Shown piece after piece: positions 24,328-31,885 of a DNA stretch of 64,000 nt (positions are counted from its first letter, which is position 1; every line of letters starts with the position of its first letter). This stretch comes from Aeromicrobium fastidiosum (lineage in GTDB: Bacteria; Actinomycetota; Actinomycetes; Propionibacteriales; Nocardioidaceae). The notes below the pieces were generated by a model. It ran no database searches, was not told where the DNA came from, and was given only the letters and a program-made list of their open reading frames with translations. Both the position numbers and the translations under genes were made by a program. The DNA lies in contig NZ_JAGIOG010000001.1 in the NCBI RefSeq assembly GCF_017876595.1, positions 868,001 to 932,000 of the forward strand, in the 5' to 3' direction.

Positions 24328-25709
24328 TCGACGCGGCACACCGCGCGCTGCAGAAGATCTCGGGACGGATGTCGCTGGCGCTGCGCGTCGCGGTGCTGAC
24401 GACGACCGCGGTCGCCCTGACGCTCGGCGTCGTCAGCGCGGTCGTGTTCGTGACGGTGCGTGCGGAGTTCGAGAGCTCGCTGGACGAGAGCATGTTCCAG
24501 CGCGCCAACGATGCCGCGAAGGCCGGCTACAAGCAGTCGGACGACCAGGAGAAGACGGCGGACACGCTGGCCGGCATCAAGGTGCTGTTCGTGCAGGGCG
24601 GCGCGGTCATGACCCGCCAGCAGGACAAGGAGTTCCCGTACGGCCAGCTCGAGTACGACGTGTCGATCGGTGCGGCCGAGCGCTCCGCGCGGACGCTGAC
24701 CTACGACGGCATGCCCTACCGCGTCGTCGCCGTGCAGGCGGGCCCCGGCACCGCATTGGTGCTCGCGCAGCCCATGGACTCGATCCGTGACGCCCTCGAG
24801 CGGCTCAAGATCATCCTGCTGCTCGCCAGCACGGCGGGTGTCGCCCTCGCCGGCATCGCGGGGTGGGGCGTCGCGACCAACGGCCTGCGTCCCGTCCGGC
24901 GGTTGACGGCGGCCACCGAGCGGGTCGCCCGCACGTCGGAGCTGACGCCCATCGAGGTCACCGGCCGCGACGAGCTCGCCCGTCTGACGACGTCGTTCAA
25001 CTCGATGCTCATCGCGCTCGACGCCTCGCAGCAGCGTCAGCGGCAGCTCGTCGCCGACGCCGGCCACGAGCTGCGCACGCCGCTCACGAGCCTGCGCACC
25101 AACATCGAGCTCATCGGGCAGGCTGCCGACAACGCCGAGCGAAGCCTCTCCGACGAGCAGCGACGCGAGATCATGGGCGACGTCCGCGCCCAGCTGGAGG
25201 AGCTCACGACCCTCGTCGGCGACCTCGTCGAGCTGGCTCGCGACGAGCCGATGTCGCGCGACCCCGCACCGCTCGACTTCGCCGACGTCGTCAACCAGGC
25301 CGTCTACCGCGTGCGGCTGCGCGCCCAGGACGTGCGCATCGACGTCGACCTCTCTTCGTGGATGGTCATCGGCGAGCCGCAGCTGCTGGAGCGGGCCGTC
25401 ACCAACCTGCTCGACAACGCGGCCAAGTGGAGCCCGCCCGACGGGGAGATCAGGGTGCGCCTCGAGGGCGGTGCCCTGACTGTCGCGGACGACGGAGCGG
25501 GCATCGCCGAGCAGGACCTCCCGCACATCTTCGACCGCTTCTACCGGTCGAGCGAGGCCCGCACGCTGCCCGGATCGGGCCTCGGCCTGTCGATCGTGAA
25601 GCGCGCCGCGGAGCGCCACGGGGGCACCGTCGACGTGGCCTCGACGCCAGGGAGCGGCACGACGTTCACGCTGGTGCTCCCGGAGGCGTCCCCCTCCGAG
25701 CTCTCCTGA
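24324..25709 (+). CDS. mprB: Sensor histidine kinase, MprB-like
   Basis: 461 residues. Two membrane helices (about 22-45 and 162-182) flank an extracytoplasmic sensor of about 115 residues. A HAMP linker (about 183-235) leads to the dimerisation/H-box with His248 in [17 protein letters not shown]. The ATPase domain shows N-box [11 protein letters not shown]1 VADDGAGI, F-box IFDRFYR and G2 [10 protein letters not shown]. It phosphorylates the coupled regulator. The GTG start overlaps the regulator stop. In mycobacteria MprB senses envelope stress with the help of chaperones and HtrA protease; the downstream htrA supports the same role here. Confidence 0.92.
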   Translation: MIDAAHRALQKISGRMSLALRVAVLTTTAVALTLGVVSAVVFVTVRAEFESSLDESMFQRANDAAKAGYKQSDDQEKTADTLAGIKVLFVQGGAVMTRQQDKEFPYGQLEYDVSIGAAERSARTLTYDGMPYRVVAVQAGPGTALVLAQPMDSIRDALERLKIILLLASTAGVALAGIAGWGVATNGLRPVRRLTAATERVARTSELTPIEVTGRDELARLTTSFNSMLIALDASQQRQRQLVADAGHELRTPLTSLRTNIELIGQAADNAERSLSDEQRREIMGDVRAQLEELTTLVGDLVELARDEPMSRDPAPLDFADVVNQAVYRVRLRAQDVRIDVDLSSWMVIGEPQLLERAVTNLLDNAAKWSPPDGEIRVRLEGGALTVADDGAGIAEQDLPHIFDRFYRSSEARTLPGSGLGLSIVKRAAERHGGTVDVASTPGSGTTFTLVLPEASPSELS

Positions 25710-25774
25710 GCCGTCCGGCACCTGATTCACGCCGTCGTCGCAGGCCGCGGCTTCTTCGATCGCTCACACGTCGT

Positions 25775-25791
25775 TCTCATATCCATCTCAG
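25775..25791 (+). promoter_or_regulatory. Direct repeat TCTCAT/TCTCAG, candidate MprA-type box before htrA
   Basis: TCTCAT (25775) and TCTCAG (25786) are again exactly 11 bp apart and end 17 bp before the htrA start. This suggests htrA has its own promoter under the two-component system. Confidence 0.55.
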
Positions 25792-25807
25792 CCATGAGCG
25801 AGAATGT

Positions 25808-27406
25808 ATGACCATGACCGATTCGCACGATCCCTTCGCCGCCAATCCGTACACGCCTCCCACGGATCGTGACGGCGCAGACGCCTCCCCCACGGCCGCC
25901 ACGCCGCCTGCCGACGCGCCTCAGGCGCCCGCCGCCCCGGCTCCGGCCGCCCCGGCACCCGCAGGCCACGCCGAGCCCACCGTCGAGGTCCCGGCCCAGG
26001 AGGCCACCCCGCCGGCACCCCCGGTCCCGCCCGTTCATGCCCAGCCCGCTGACCAGGCCCAGCCTGTTCAGGCCCAGCCCACGCCGCCGGCCGACGACTA
26101 CACGCACCGCTACGCGAGCTCGACCGACCCGTCCGCCGCCCCCACGCCCCAGGCGGGCCACGCGGCACCGCCTGCCGCGCCCCACGGTGATCCGTTCCGT
26201 GGCCACGAGCCGACCGTCGCCTTCGCGGCCGCAGGCGGGGCCTACGGCGCAGGACCCGGCGGCCACGACGGCGGTGCGGTTGCCGCAGCTCCGGCACCCC
26301 GGCGTCGCGGACGCACCGCCGTGGGCGCACTGGCCTTCCTGGTGCTCGCCGCCGGTGCGGGCTACGGCGGGGCGTACGCCTTCGACCAGCAGGACGACGG
26401 CGGTGGCAACGGCACGACCGTCAGCTCGCTCGACAGCACCAACAAGGCCACGCAGACCAACGCCCCCGCCGGCACCGTCGAACAGGTCGCCAACAAGGTG
26501 CTGCCGTCGGTCGTGCAGATCAACGTCAAGGGCGGGCAGGAGTCGGGCTCCGGCACCGGCATCATCATCAGCAGCGATGGCGAGATCCTGACCAACAACC
26601 ACGTCGTCGCGGTCGCCGGGGACAGCGGCACCATCACGGTCGCCTTCAACGACGGCACCAACGCCAAGGCCGAGATCATCGGCACCGATCCCAAGACCGA
26701 CCTTGCCGTCATCAAGGCCGACGGCAAGTCGGGCCTCACCCCGGCGACGCTCGGCAGCTCGTCGACCCTCAAGGTCGGCCAGGAGGTCGTCGCGATCGGC
26801 TCGCCGTTCGGCCTCGAGAGCACCGTCACGCAGGGCATCGTCTCGGCCCTCAACCGTCCGGTCTCCTCCAGCGACGGCTCCGGCGGCGACCGCACGACGT
26901 TCCCGGCCGTCCAGACCGATGCCGCGATCAACCCCGGCAACTCCGGCGGACCGCTCGTCGACCTGCAGGGCCGCGTCATCGCGATCAACTCCGCGATCCG
27001 CTCGGGCGGATCGACGTCGGGTGAGGCCGGCTCGATCGGCCTCGGCTTCGCGATCCCGATCGATCTGGCCAAGAACGTCTCCAAGCAGCTGCTCGCGGGC
27101 AAGACCGTTTCGCACGCGCAGATCGGTGTCACGGTCGACAACTTCCTCGGCCCCGACGGCATCACGGGCATCGGCGCGCAGGTCAAGGAGATCACTCCCG
27201 ACGGTGCCGGCGACAAGGCCGGGCTCAAGCAGGGCGACGTCATCACCGCCATCAACGGTGCACTCGTGCCCAGCTCCGAGGCACTCGTCGCGGCCGTGCG
27301 GGGCTTCAACCCCGGCGAGAAGGTCACGGTCTCGTACACCCGCGGCAGCCAGAAGGACGAGACCGACGTGACGCTCGGCTCCGACGGCGGCGCGACCAGC
27401 CAGTAG
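25808..27406 (+). CDS. htrA: HtrA/DegP-family serine protease with PDZ domain (PepD-like)
   Basis: 532 residues. A long Pro/Ala/Gln-rich cytoplasmic tail (1-165, largely low complexity), one membrane helix (about 170-192), then an exported trypsin-like domain with triad His265 (TNNHVV), Asp298 (KTDLAV) and Ser379 (GNSGGP), and a C-terminal PDZ domain (about 425-520, AGLKQGDVITAINGALV). It degrades or refolds damaged exported proteins and feeds back on the MprB sensor. Start 25808 is MTMTDSH; ATG 25814 is an equal alternative. A perfect terminator follows. Confidence 0.92.
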   Translation: MTMTDSHDPFAANPYTPPTDRDGADASPTAATPPADAPQAPAAPAPAAPAPAGHAEPTVEVPAQEATPPAPPVPPVHAQPADQAQPVQAQPTPPADDYTHRYASSTDPSAAPTPQAGHAAPPAAPHGDPFRGHEPTVAFAAAGGAYGAGPGGHDGGAVAAAPAPRRRGRTAVGALAFLVLAAGAGYGGAYAFDQQDDGGGNGTTVSSLDSTNKATQTNAPAGTVEQVANKVLPSVVQINVKGGQESGSGTGIIISSDGEILTNNHVVAVAGDSGTITVAFNDGTNAKAEIIGTDPKTDLAVIKADGKSGLTPATLGSSSTLKVGQEVVAIGSPFGLESTVTQGIVSALNRPVSSSDGSGGDRTTFPAVQTDAAINPGNSGGPLVDLQGRVIAINSAIRSGGSTSGEAGSIGLGFAIPIDLAKNVSKQLLAGKTVSHAQIGVTVDNFLGPDGITGIGAQVKEITPDGAGDKAGLKQGDVITAINGALVPSSEALVAAVRGFNPGEKVTVSYTRGSQKDETDVTLGSDGGATSQ

Positions 27407-27419
27407 ACCGCCCCTCCCA

Positions 27420-27467
27420 GACAGACGCAGGCCCCGATCTTCCCCCGGATCGGGGCCTGCGTCTGTC
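27420..27467 (+). terminator. Terminator of the mprAB-htrA locus
   Basis: Perfect 19-bp arms at 27420-27438 and 27449-27467 with a 10-nt loop, 13 bases after the htrA stop. Confidence 0.88.
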
Positions 27468-27538
27468 GTGCGCCGGTGCCGACGGTCGCGTCCGATTCCC
27501 GCCAGCCAGGTATCGCCGGTCGCCAGTAGCGTGACACC

Positions 27539-28453
27539 GTGAAGACCGATCGCGACCTGTCCGTGCTGGCCCTGCTCACCACGGTGCTGCTGTGGGCGTC
27601 GGCCTTCGTCGGCATCCGCGCGGTGGGCGACACGTACTCGCCGGGCTCCTTGACCCTCGGCCGACTCGTGGTCGGCGCGGCGGTGCTGACGCTCTTCGCC
27701 CGACCGACTCGCAGCACCCTGCCGACGGGTCGGCCGCTGATGCTCGTGGTCCTCTACGGCGTCGTGTGGTTCGGTGCCTACAACCTCGCGCTCAACGCCG
27801 CCGAGCGCGATCTCGACGCTGGCACCACGGCGCTGATCGTCAACATCGGTCCGGCCATCGCGGCGCTCGTCGCCGGCGTCCTCTACAAGGAGGGATTTCC
27901 CCGTGCCCTGCTGATCGGCATGGGCGTCGCGTTCACGGGGGTCGCCCTGATCGCGGTGAGCACCGACCGCGACTCGACCTCGGTCGGGACCGCGAGCACC
28001 ACCGGCGTGCTGCTGTGCGTCGCGGCAGCCGTGTTCTACGCCTGCGGTGCCGTCGCGCAGAAGCCAGCGCTGCGGCACATGGCACCGGTCATGTCGGTGT
28101 GGCTCGGCTGCCTCGTGGGAGTCGTCGTCTGCCTCCCCTTCGCGCCGGCCTTGGTGTCCGAGGTCTCGGGGGCCTCGTTCCACGACCTCGCGTGGCTGGT
28201 CTACCTCGGGGTCTTTCCCACGGCGATCGGCTTCAGCACGTGGTCGTACGCGCTCCAGCGCATCTCGACGGGCCAGGCCGCGTCCACGACGTATCTCGTG
28301 CCGGCCGTCACGACGCTGATCTCGTGGGTCGTGCTCAGCGAGGTGCCGGCGGCCCTGGCCTTCGTGGGCGGCGGGATGTGCCTGATGGGCGTCGCCATCA
28401 CCCGCATCAGGCCCCGCACGCCTGCGCCGGCCGATCCCGGCCCGGTGCCGTAG
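27539..28453 (+). CDS. EamA/DMT-family transporter
   Basis: 304 residues, ten predicted helices in two EamA repeats. Repeat 1 has LLWASAFVGIRAVGDTYSPGSLTLGR and GTTALIVNIGPAIAALVAGVLYKE; repeat 2 has the matching GQAASTTYLVPAVTTLISWVVLSE. It is a different subgroup from the EamA protein near 21 kb. Likely an exporter of small metabolites. The GTG start is preceded by TAGCGT and then six bases, a clear leaderless arrangement. The substrate is unknown. Confidence 0.86.
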   Translation: MKTDRDLSVLALLTTVLLWASAFVGIRAVGDTYSPGSLTLGRLVVGAAVLTLFARPTRSTLPTGRPLMLVVLYGVVWFGAYNLALNAAERDLDAGTTALIVNIGPAIAALVAGVLYKEGFPRALLIGMGVAFTGVALIAVSTDRDSTSVGTASTTGVLLCVAAAVFYACGAVAQKPALRHMAPVMSVWLGCLVGVVVCLPFAPALVSEVSGASFHDLAWLVYLGVFPTAIGFSTWSYALQRISTGQAASTTYLVPAVTTLISWVVLSEVPAALAFVGGGMCLMGVAITRIRPRTPAPADPGPVP

Positions 28454-28460
28454 CACCGAG

Positions 28461-28495
28461 GACGGATCTGTCGACCAATCGGTCGTCCCGGCGAC
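28461..28495. repeat. Single copy of the interspersed ~35-nt intergenic repeat
   Basis: GACGGATCTGTCGACC...GTCGTCCCGGCGAC matches the copy at 2846-2880 at 28 of 35 positions. It lies just after the EamA gene. Confidence 0.6.
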
Positions 28496-28557
28496 CCAAA
28501 AGCATCGAGATCAGGCCTCAGCATGCGCCGACTCCTGCCACGACGCACGATGGAGTC

Positions 28558-28761
28558 ATGAAGATCGGCGACAAGGTCAGCTGGGACACCTCCCAGGGCC
28601 GCACGCACGGCACGATCGTGGAGAAGAAGACCAAGGACTTCCAGCTGGCCAAGCAGACGTTCACGGCGTCCGACGACGAGCCGAAGTTCATCGTCGAGAG
28701 CGACAAGACCGGCGCGAGGGCCGCTCACGCCCCGTCGGCGCTCAACGTCCTGAAGGGCTGA
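28558..28761 (+). CDS. DUF2945 (hypervirulence-associated TUDOR domain) small protein
   Basis: 67 residues, nearly all one small beta-barrel domain: MKIGDKVSWDTSQGRTHGTIVEKKT, then KQTFTASDDEPKFIVESDKTGARAAHAPSALNVL. The GD-V-W start and the terminal HAPSAL signature are typical of DUF2945. Cytosolic. No enzymatic function is known for the family. The CACGAT hexamer six bases before the ATG suggests leaderless initiation. It converges on the DUF3293 gene with a 3-bp gap. Confidence 0.87.
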   Translation: MKIGDKVSWDTSQGRTHGTIVEKKTKDFQLAKQTFTASDDEPKFIVESDKTGARAAHAPSALNVLKG

Positions 28762-28764
28762 CCC

Positions 28765-29196
28765 TCACGACGTCATGACGTCGGACAGCACGAGCCTCGC
28801 GGCTGCCCCGCGCTGCACGACCACCACGGCGTTCTGGTCGAACTCGACCGCGATCTCCAGCGCGTCCCGCTCCGCCAGGTCGAGCACGAAGAATCCGTGC
28901 TCGGCACGCCAGGCCGGGTCCTCACCGAACCCGGCATGCGGCAGCGCCGTGTAGCCACGGTCCGACAGCAGGGCCGACATGCGAGCGTGGGCCTCGGCGT
29001 TCGCGGTGTCGTCGGTGGGGACGCTGCGCGGGTTCCATGCCGTGATGAAGACACCTGATGCGGCACCCTGCGCCTGCAGCACGCTGTCGACGTCCGGGCG
29101 GTGACGGCCGATCAGCGCCTCCGCCACCGAGCCACCGTCGACGTCGAGGACGGCGTACCGCGTGCCGCGGTAGGCAGCCAGCAGCTCGTCGGTCAT
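28765..29196 (-). CDS. DUF3293 domain protein coupled to trpEG
   Basis: 143 residues. The conserved DUF3293 elements are FITAWNPRSVPTDDTANAEAHARM near the middle, HAGFGEDPAWRAEHGFFVLDL, and the C-terminal EFDQNAVVVVQRG. Function is unknown. Its ATG overlaps the stop of the fused anthranilate synthase gene (ATGA at 29193-29196), so it is translated from the same trp-leader-controlled mRNA. Whether it acts in tryptophan metabolism is not known. Confidence 0.82.
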   Translation of the reverse strand: MTDELLAAYRGTRYAVLDVDGGSVAEALIGRHRPDVDSVLQAQGAASGVFITAWNPRSVPTDDTANAEAHARMSALLSDRGYTALPHAGFGEDPAWRAEHGFFVLDLAERDALEIAVEFDQNAVVVVQRGAAARLVLSDVMTS

Positions 29197-31094
29197 CCGA
29201 TCAGATCGGTGACGAGGTCGCGCAGGATGCCGAAGCCGTTCTGGGTCAGGATCGACTCGGCGTGGAACTGCACCCCGCGGTAGTGCGGCCCAGCCACCAG
29301 GTGGATGTCGCCGGTCGCCGGATCGGTCTCGACCGTCACACCGTCCGGCAGACCGGAGTCGGGCACCCGCGCCACGAAGGTGTTGTAGAAGCCCACGGTC
29401 TCAGGGCGATCGAGCACCGTGAGTCGGCTCTGCGTGCCCTGGAAGACGATGTCCTTGAACACCAGGTCGAGACCGATCTGGTGGCTGAGGGTCTGGTGGC
29501 CGAGGCACACCGCGAGGAACGGCCGCTCGGTGTCGAGCAGGCCCCTCACGACCCGGTGCAGCGTCGCCATCTTCGGGTCGGCGAGGTCGCGGGGGTCTCC
29601 CGGTCCGGGGCCCACCACCACGAGGTCGTACCCGTCGAGCGCACCGGCGCCGTGCTCGCGCAGCGCCTCGGCGTCGTGCCGGACGATGTCGGTCGACATG
29701 CCGAGCACGCCGAAGACATGCGACAGCATGTTGACGAAGTCGTCCTCGCCGTCAACGACGACGACCCGCTTGCCGACCAGGGACGGCACCGGGGCGGCTC
29801 CCGACTGGTCGGTCAGCCAGAACTGGCTGAGCCGCTGGTTGCGCGACCCGAGGGCGATGAGGACCTCGTCCTCGCGGGTGAACGCGTCCCAGGCGTGGGC
29901 CTCGCGCGACGCGTCGAGAGCCGGGGCGGCGTCGACCAGCCCGAAGGCACTGAGGATGCCGCCGGCCTTGGCCCACGTCTCGGACGTCTCGTAGTCGGCA
30001 TCCGAGTCGCGCACCAGGGTCGCCCCTGCCGTGACCTTGAGGTTGCCGGCGAGGTCGACGTCGGCGGTGCGGATGAGGATCGGCGCATCGGCGAGCTGCT
30101 CGCCCTGCTCGTCGTGGCCGATCAGCGCGGCCACCGAGGCGTAGTAGCCGCGGCCCTCGGGCTCGTACTGCTTGATCAGTCGGCACGCGTTCTCGACGGG
30201 GCTGCCGGTCACCGTCGCGGCGAACATCGAGTCGCGCAGCACCTCGCGGACGTCACGGTTCGTGCGGCCGGCCAGCAAGTACTCGGTGTGCACCAGGTGC
30301 GTCATGGGCTTGAGGTACGGACCGAGCACGAGGCCGCCCTCGTGACAGATGTCGCACATCATCTTGAGCTCTTCGTCGACGACCATGAAGAGCTCGTAGA
30401 TCTCCTTCTCGTCCTGGAGGAACGAGAGCAGCTCGCGCTTGCGATCGGCGTGGGTCTCGAGGCCGCGCATGCGGAACGTGCCGCTGATGGGGTTCATGCG
30501 CACCTGGCCGGCCTCGAGGCTGACGTGCCGCTCGGGGCTCGCGCCGATGAGGTAGCGGTCGCCCGTGAAGATCAGGAACGTCCAGAACGCTCCCCGCTCG
30601 CGCTCGAGCAGCCGGCGGAACACCGTCAGGGCAGCGTCGTGACCCCAGTCGGCGACCTGCGCTCGGTAGTGCCGCCCGATGACCAGGTTGGCACCCTCCC
30701 CCTGCCCGATCTCGTCGTCGATGATCTGCCGGACGATGCCGGCGTACTGCTCGTCGGACGTCTCGAAGCCACCACGGTCGGTGAACTCGACCGGCACGTC
30801 GGGCAGCTGCTCGAGCAGCTCGGCGAGCGGCACCTCGGCGCTGTGCCGGATCTCGATCGCCGACAGCGGCGTGCCGTCCTGGTGCGCCTCGAAGCCGCGC
30901 TCCCGCGCCTGCGCGTAGGGCACCAGCACCAGGTGGTCCCAGGCGCGCTCCCCCTCGACGCCGGTGCGCACGGGCACGTCGGCCAGCACGTCGAGATCGG
31001 TGCGGGGGCCGCCGACCAGCGTGACGGTGTCGGACTCGCGCACGCGGATCAGGGCGAACGCCGGCTGGGCGAGGGTCTCGTCGAGGGCGGTCAT
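29193..31094 (-). CDS. trpEG: Fused anthranilate synthase TrpEG
   Basis: 633 residues: a chorismate-binding synthase domain (about 1-425) with GASPERHVSLEAGQVRMNPISGT and ENACRLIKQYEPEGRGYY, joined to a class I glutamine amidotransferase domain (about 440-630) with nucleophile Cys530 in AVCLGHQ and His611-x-Glu613 in QFHAES. It converts chorismate and glutamine to anthranilate. The architecture and the linker GKRVVVVDGEDDFVNML also resemble PhzE, which makes 2-amino-2-deoxyisochorismate, but the Trp-rich leader upstream and the absence of other phenazine genes favour tryptophan synthesis. The start at 31094 follows GAAGGAA; the upstream in-frame stretch is leader RNA. Confidence 0.88.
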   Translation of the reverse strand: MTALDETLAQPAFALIRVRESDTVTLVGGPRTDLDVLADVPVRTGVEGERAWDHLVLVPYAQARERGFEAHQDGTPLSAIEIRHSAEVPLAELLEQLPDVPVEFTDRGGFETSDEQYAGIVRQIIDDEIGQGEGANLVIGRHYRAQVADWGHDAALTVFRRLLERERGAFWTFLIFTGDRYLIGASPERHVSLEAGQVRMNPISGTFRMRGLETHADRKRELLSFLQDEKEIYELFMVVDEELKMMCDICHEGGLVLGPYLKPMTHLVHTEYLLAGRTNRDVREVLRDSMFAATVTGSPVENACRLIKQYEPEGRGYYASVAALIGHDEQGEQLADAPILIRTADVDLAGNLKVTAGATLVRDSDADYETSETWAKAGGILSAFGLVDAAPALDASREAHAWDAFTREDEVLIALGSRNQRLSQFWLTDQSGAAPVPSLVGKRVVVVDGEDDFVNMLSHVFGVLGMSTDIVRHDAEALREHGAGALDGYDLVVVGPGPGDPRDLADPKMATLHRVVRGLLDTERPFLAVCLGHQTLSHQIGLDLVFKDIVFQGTQSRLTVLDRPETVGFYNTFVARVPDSGLPDGVTVETDPATGDIHLVAGPHYRGVQFHAESILTQNGFGILRDLVTDLIG

Positions 31095-31114
31095 GTGATT
31101 CCTTCGATTGTTCG

Positions 31115-31178
31115 GGCCGGCGAGGGCACGTCCCGCAGAGACGACGAAGCCCAGAGCCGGCCATGAGGCGGTCTGGGC
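31115..31178 (-). promoter_or_regulatory. trp attenuator with mutually exclusive hairpins
   Basis: In the mRNA sense, segment 2 (31178-31172, GCCCAGA) can pair with UCUGGGC (31155-31149). Alternatively segment 3 (31162-31149, GGCCGGC plus GGGC) can pair with segment 4 (31127-31115, GCCC and GCCGGCC). The two pairings cannot coexist, as in ribosome-mediated trp attenuation. No U-run follows the 3:4 stem. Confidence 0.65.
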
Positions 31179-31198
31179 AGAAGTCGACAGGCCACCGT

Positions 31199-31237
31199 TT
31201 ACAGGCGGCGCCACCAGGAGAGGTGCGAGGTCGACAT
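31199..31237 (-). CDS. trpL: Tryptophan leader peptide
   Basis: A 12-codon ORF reading MSTSHLSWWRRL and ending at TAA, 104 bases upstream of trpEG. Two adjacent Trp codons in so short a peptide are the hallmark of trp leader peptides: ribosome stalling at them when charged tRNA-Trp is scarce selects the antiterminated RNA. TAGGCT lies exactly six bases before the ATG (31244-31249 on the other strand), so transcription probably begins at the A of the start codon. This would be a leaderless leader peptide. TAA is a rare stop among genes of this window. Confidence 0.8.
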   Translation of the reverse strand: MSTSHLSWWRRL

Positions 31238-31284
31238 GGCAGGAGCCTATCGCAGGGCTGCGACGACAGATGGTCTTGTCCCGG

Positions 31285-31303
31285 TGGTATCACACCGATA
31301 CCA
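31285..31303. promoter_or_regulatory. Toxin-antitoxin operator palindrome
   Basis: TGGTATC-ACACC-GATACCA: perfect 7-bp arms with a 5-bp spacer, eight bases before the antitoxin start. Its position fits autorepression by the ribbon-helix-helix protein. The trpL promoter on the other strand is only about 35 bp away. Confidence 0.65.
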
Positions 31304-31310
31304 TCGAAGG

Positions 31311-31514
31311 ATGACCATGACACTGCGACTGAGCGATGAGGACGACGCCCGACTGACCAAGATGGCGCAGGCAGAGGGCATCAGCAAGAACGAGGTTGCT
31401 GTCCGGGCGATCCGTGAACGCGCTGAACGCTTCGCGAGCAACGACGAAGTGCGTCGGCTCACGCGCGAGGCGGTCCAGCAGTATGGCCCGCTGCTCGACC
31501 GATTGGCCCAGTGA
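31311..31514 (+). CDS. Ribbon-helix-helix (CopG/Arc-like) antitoxin
   Basis: 67 residues. The N-terminal strand MTMTLRLSDED followed by two helices (ARLTKMAQAEGISKNEVAVRAIRERAERF) is a ribbon-helix-helix DNA-binding domain. The C-terminal 25 residues (EVRRLTREAVQQYGPLLDRLAQ) would bind and neutralise the toxin. The start has AAGG and lies just after the operator palindrome; an upstream in-frame ATG would run through the operator. The toxin gene overlaps the stop by a GTGA. Doc toxins are usually paired with Phd antitoxins, so an RHH partner is a less common combination. Confidence 0.85.
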   Translation: MTMTLRLSDEDDARLTKMAQAEGISKNEVAVRAIRERAERFASNDEVRRLTREAVQQYGPLLDRLAQ

Positions 31515-31885
31515 CCGTCTATCTGACGCTCGACAACCTGATGGCGATGGTCGGCGAGGCTGGCCTGCAGGCAGTCCGCGACGTCGGCCTGCTCGACTCA
31601 GCGGCACAACGCCCGCGAACGACCGTGTTCGGCGAGGACGCCTATCCCACTCTCGACGAGAAGGTCGCCGTTCTTCTCGAGTCGATCGTCCGCAACCATC
31701 CCCTGATCGATGGCAACAAGAGACTCGGGTGGTTGTCGGCGACGGTGTTCTACGGCATCAACGGGGTATTCCTGAACGCCCCCGAGGATGACGCCTACGA
31801 CCTCGTCATCGCGGTGTCGACCGGGGTCATGAGCTATCCGGAGTCTGCTGCCAGACTCGCCTCATGGACATCGACGTCGACCTGA
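31511..31885 (+). CDS. Doc/Fic-family toxin (death-on-curing)
   Basis: 124 residues, the usual Doc length. The Fic-type motif is HPLIDGNKR with His63, Asp67, Asn69, Lys70 and Arg71, matching the Doc variant (H-x3-D-x-N-K-R), which phosphorylates EF-Tu instead of adding AMP. Phe is replaced by Leu in the second motif position, a common change. The GTG start overlaps the antitoxin stop. The last 22 bases overlap the start of the peptidase gene, so the module and peptidase may be cotranscribed. Confidence 0.88.
   Translation: MTVYLTLDNLMAMVGEAGLQAVRDVGLLDSAAQRPRTTVFGEDAYPTLDEKVAVLLESIVRNHPLIDGNKRLGWLSATVFYGINGVFLNAPEDDAYDLVIAVSTGVMSYPESAARLASWTSTST

Noticed and set aside
29193..31094. Phenazine (phzE) or other secondary-metabolite role for the fused synthase
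   Set aside because: No other phz or biosynthetic genes are nearby and the Trp leader peptide and attenuator point to tryptophan synthesis.
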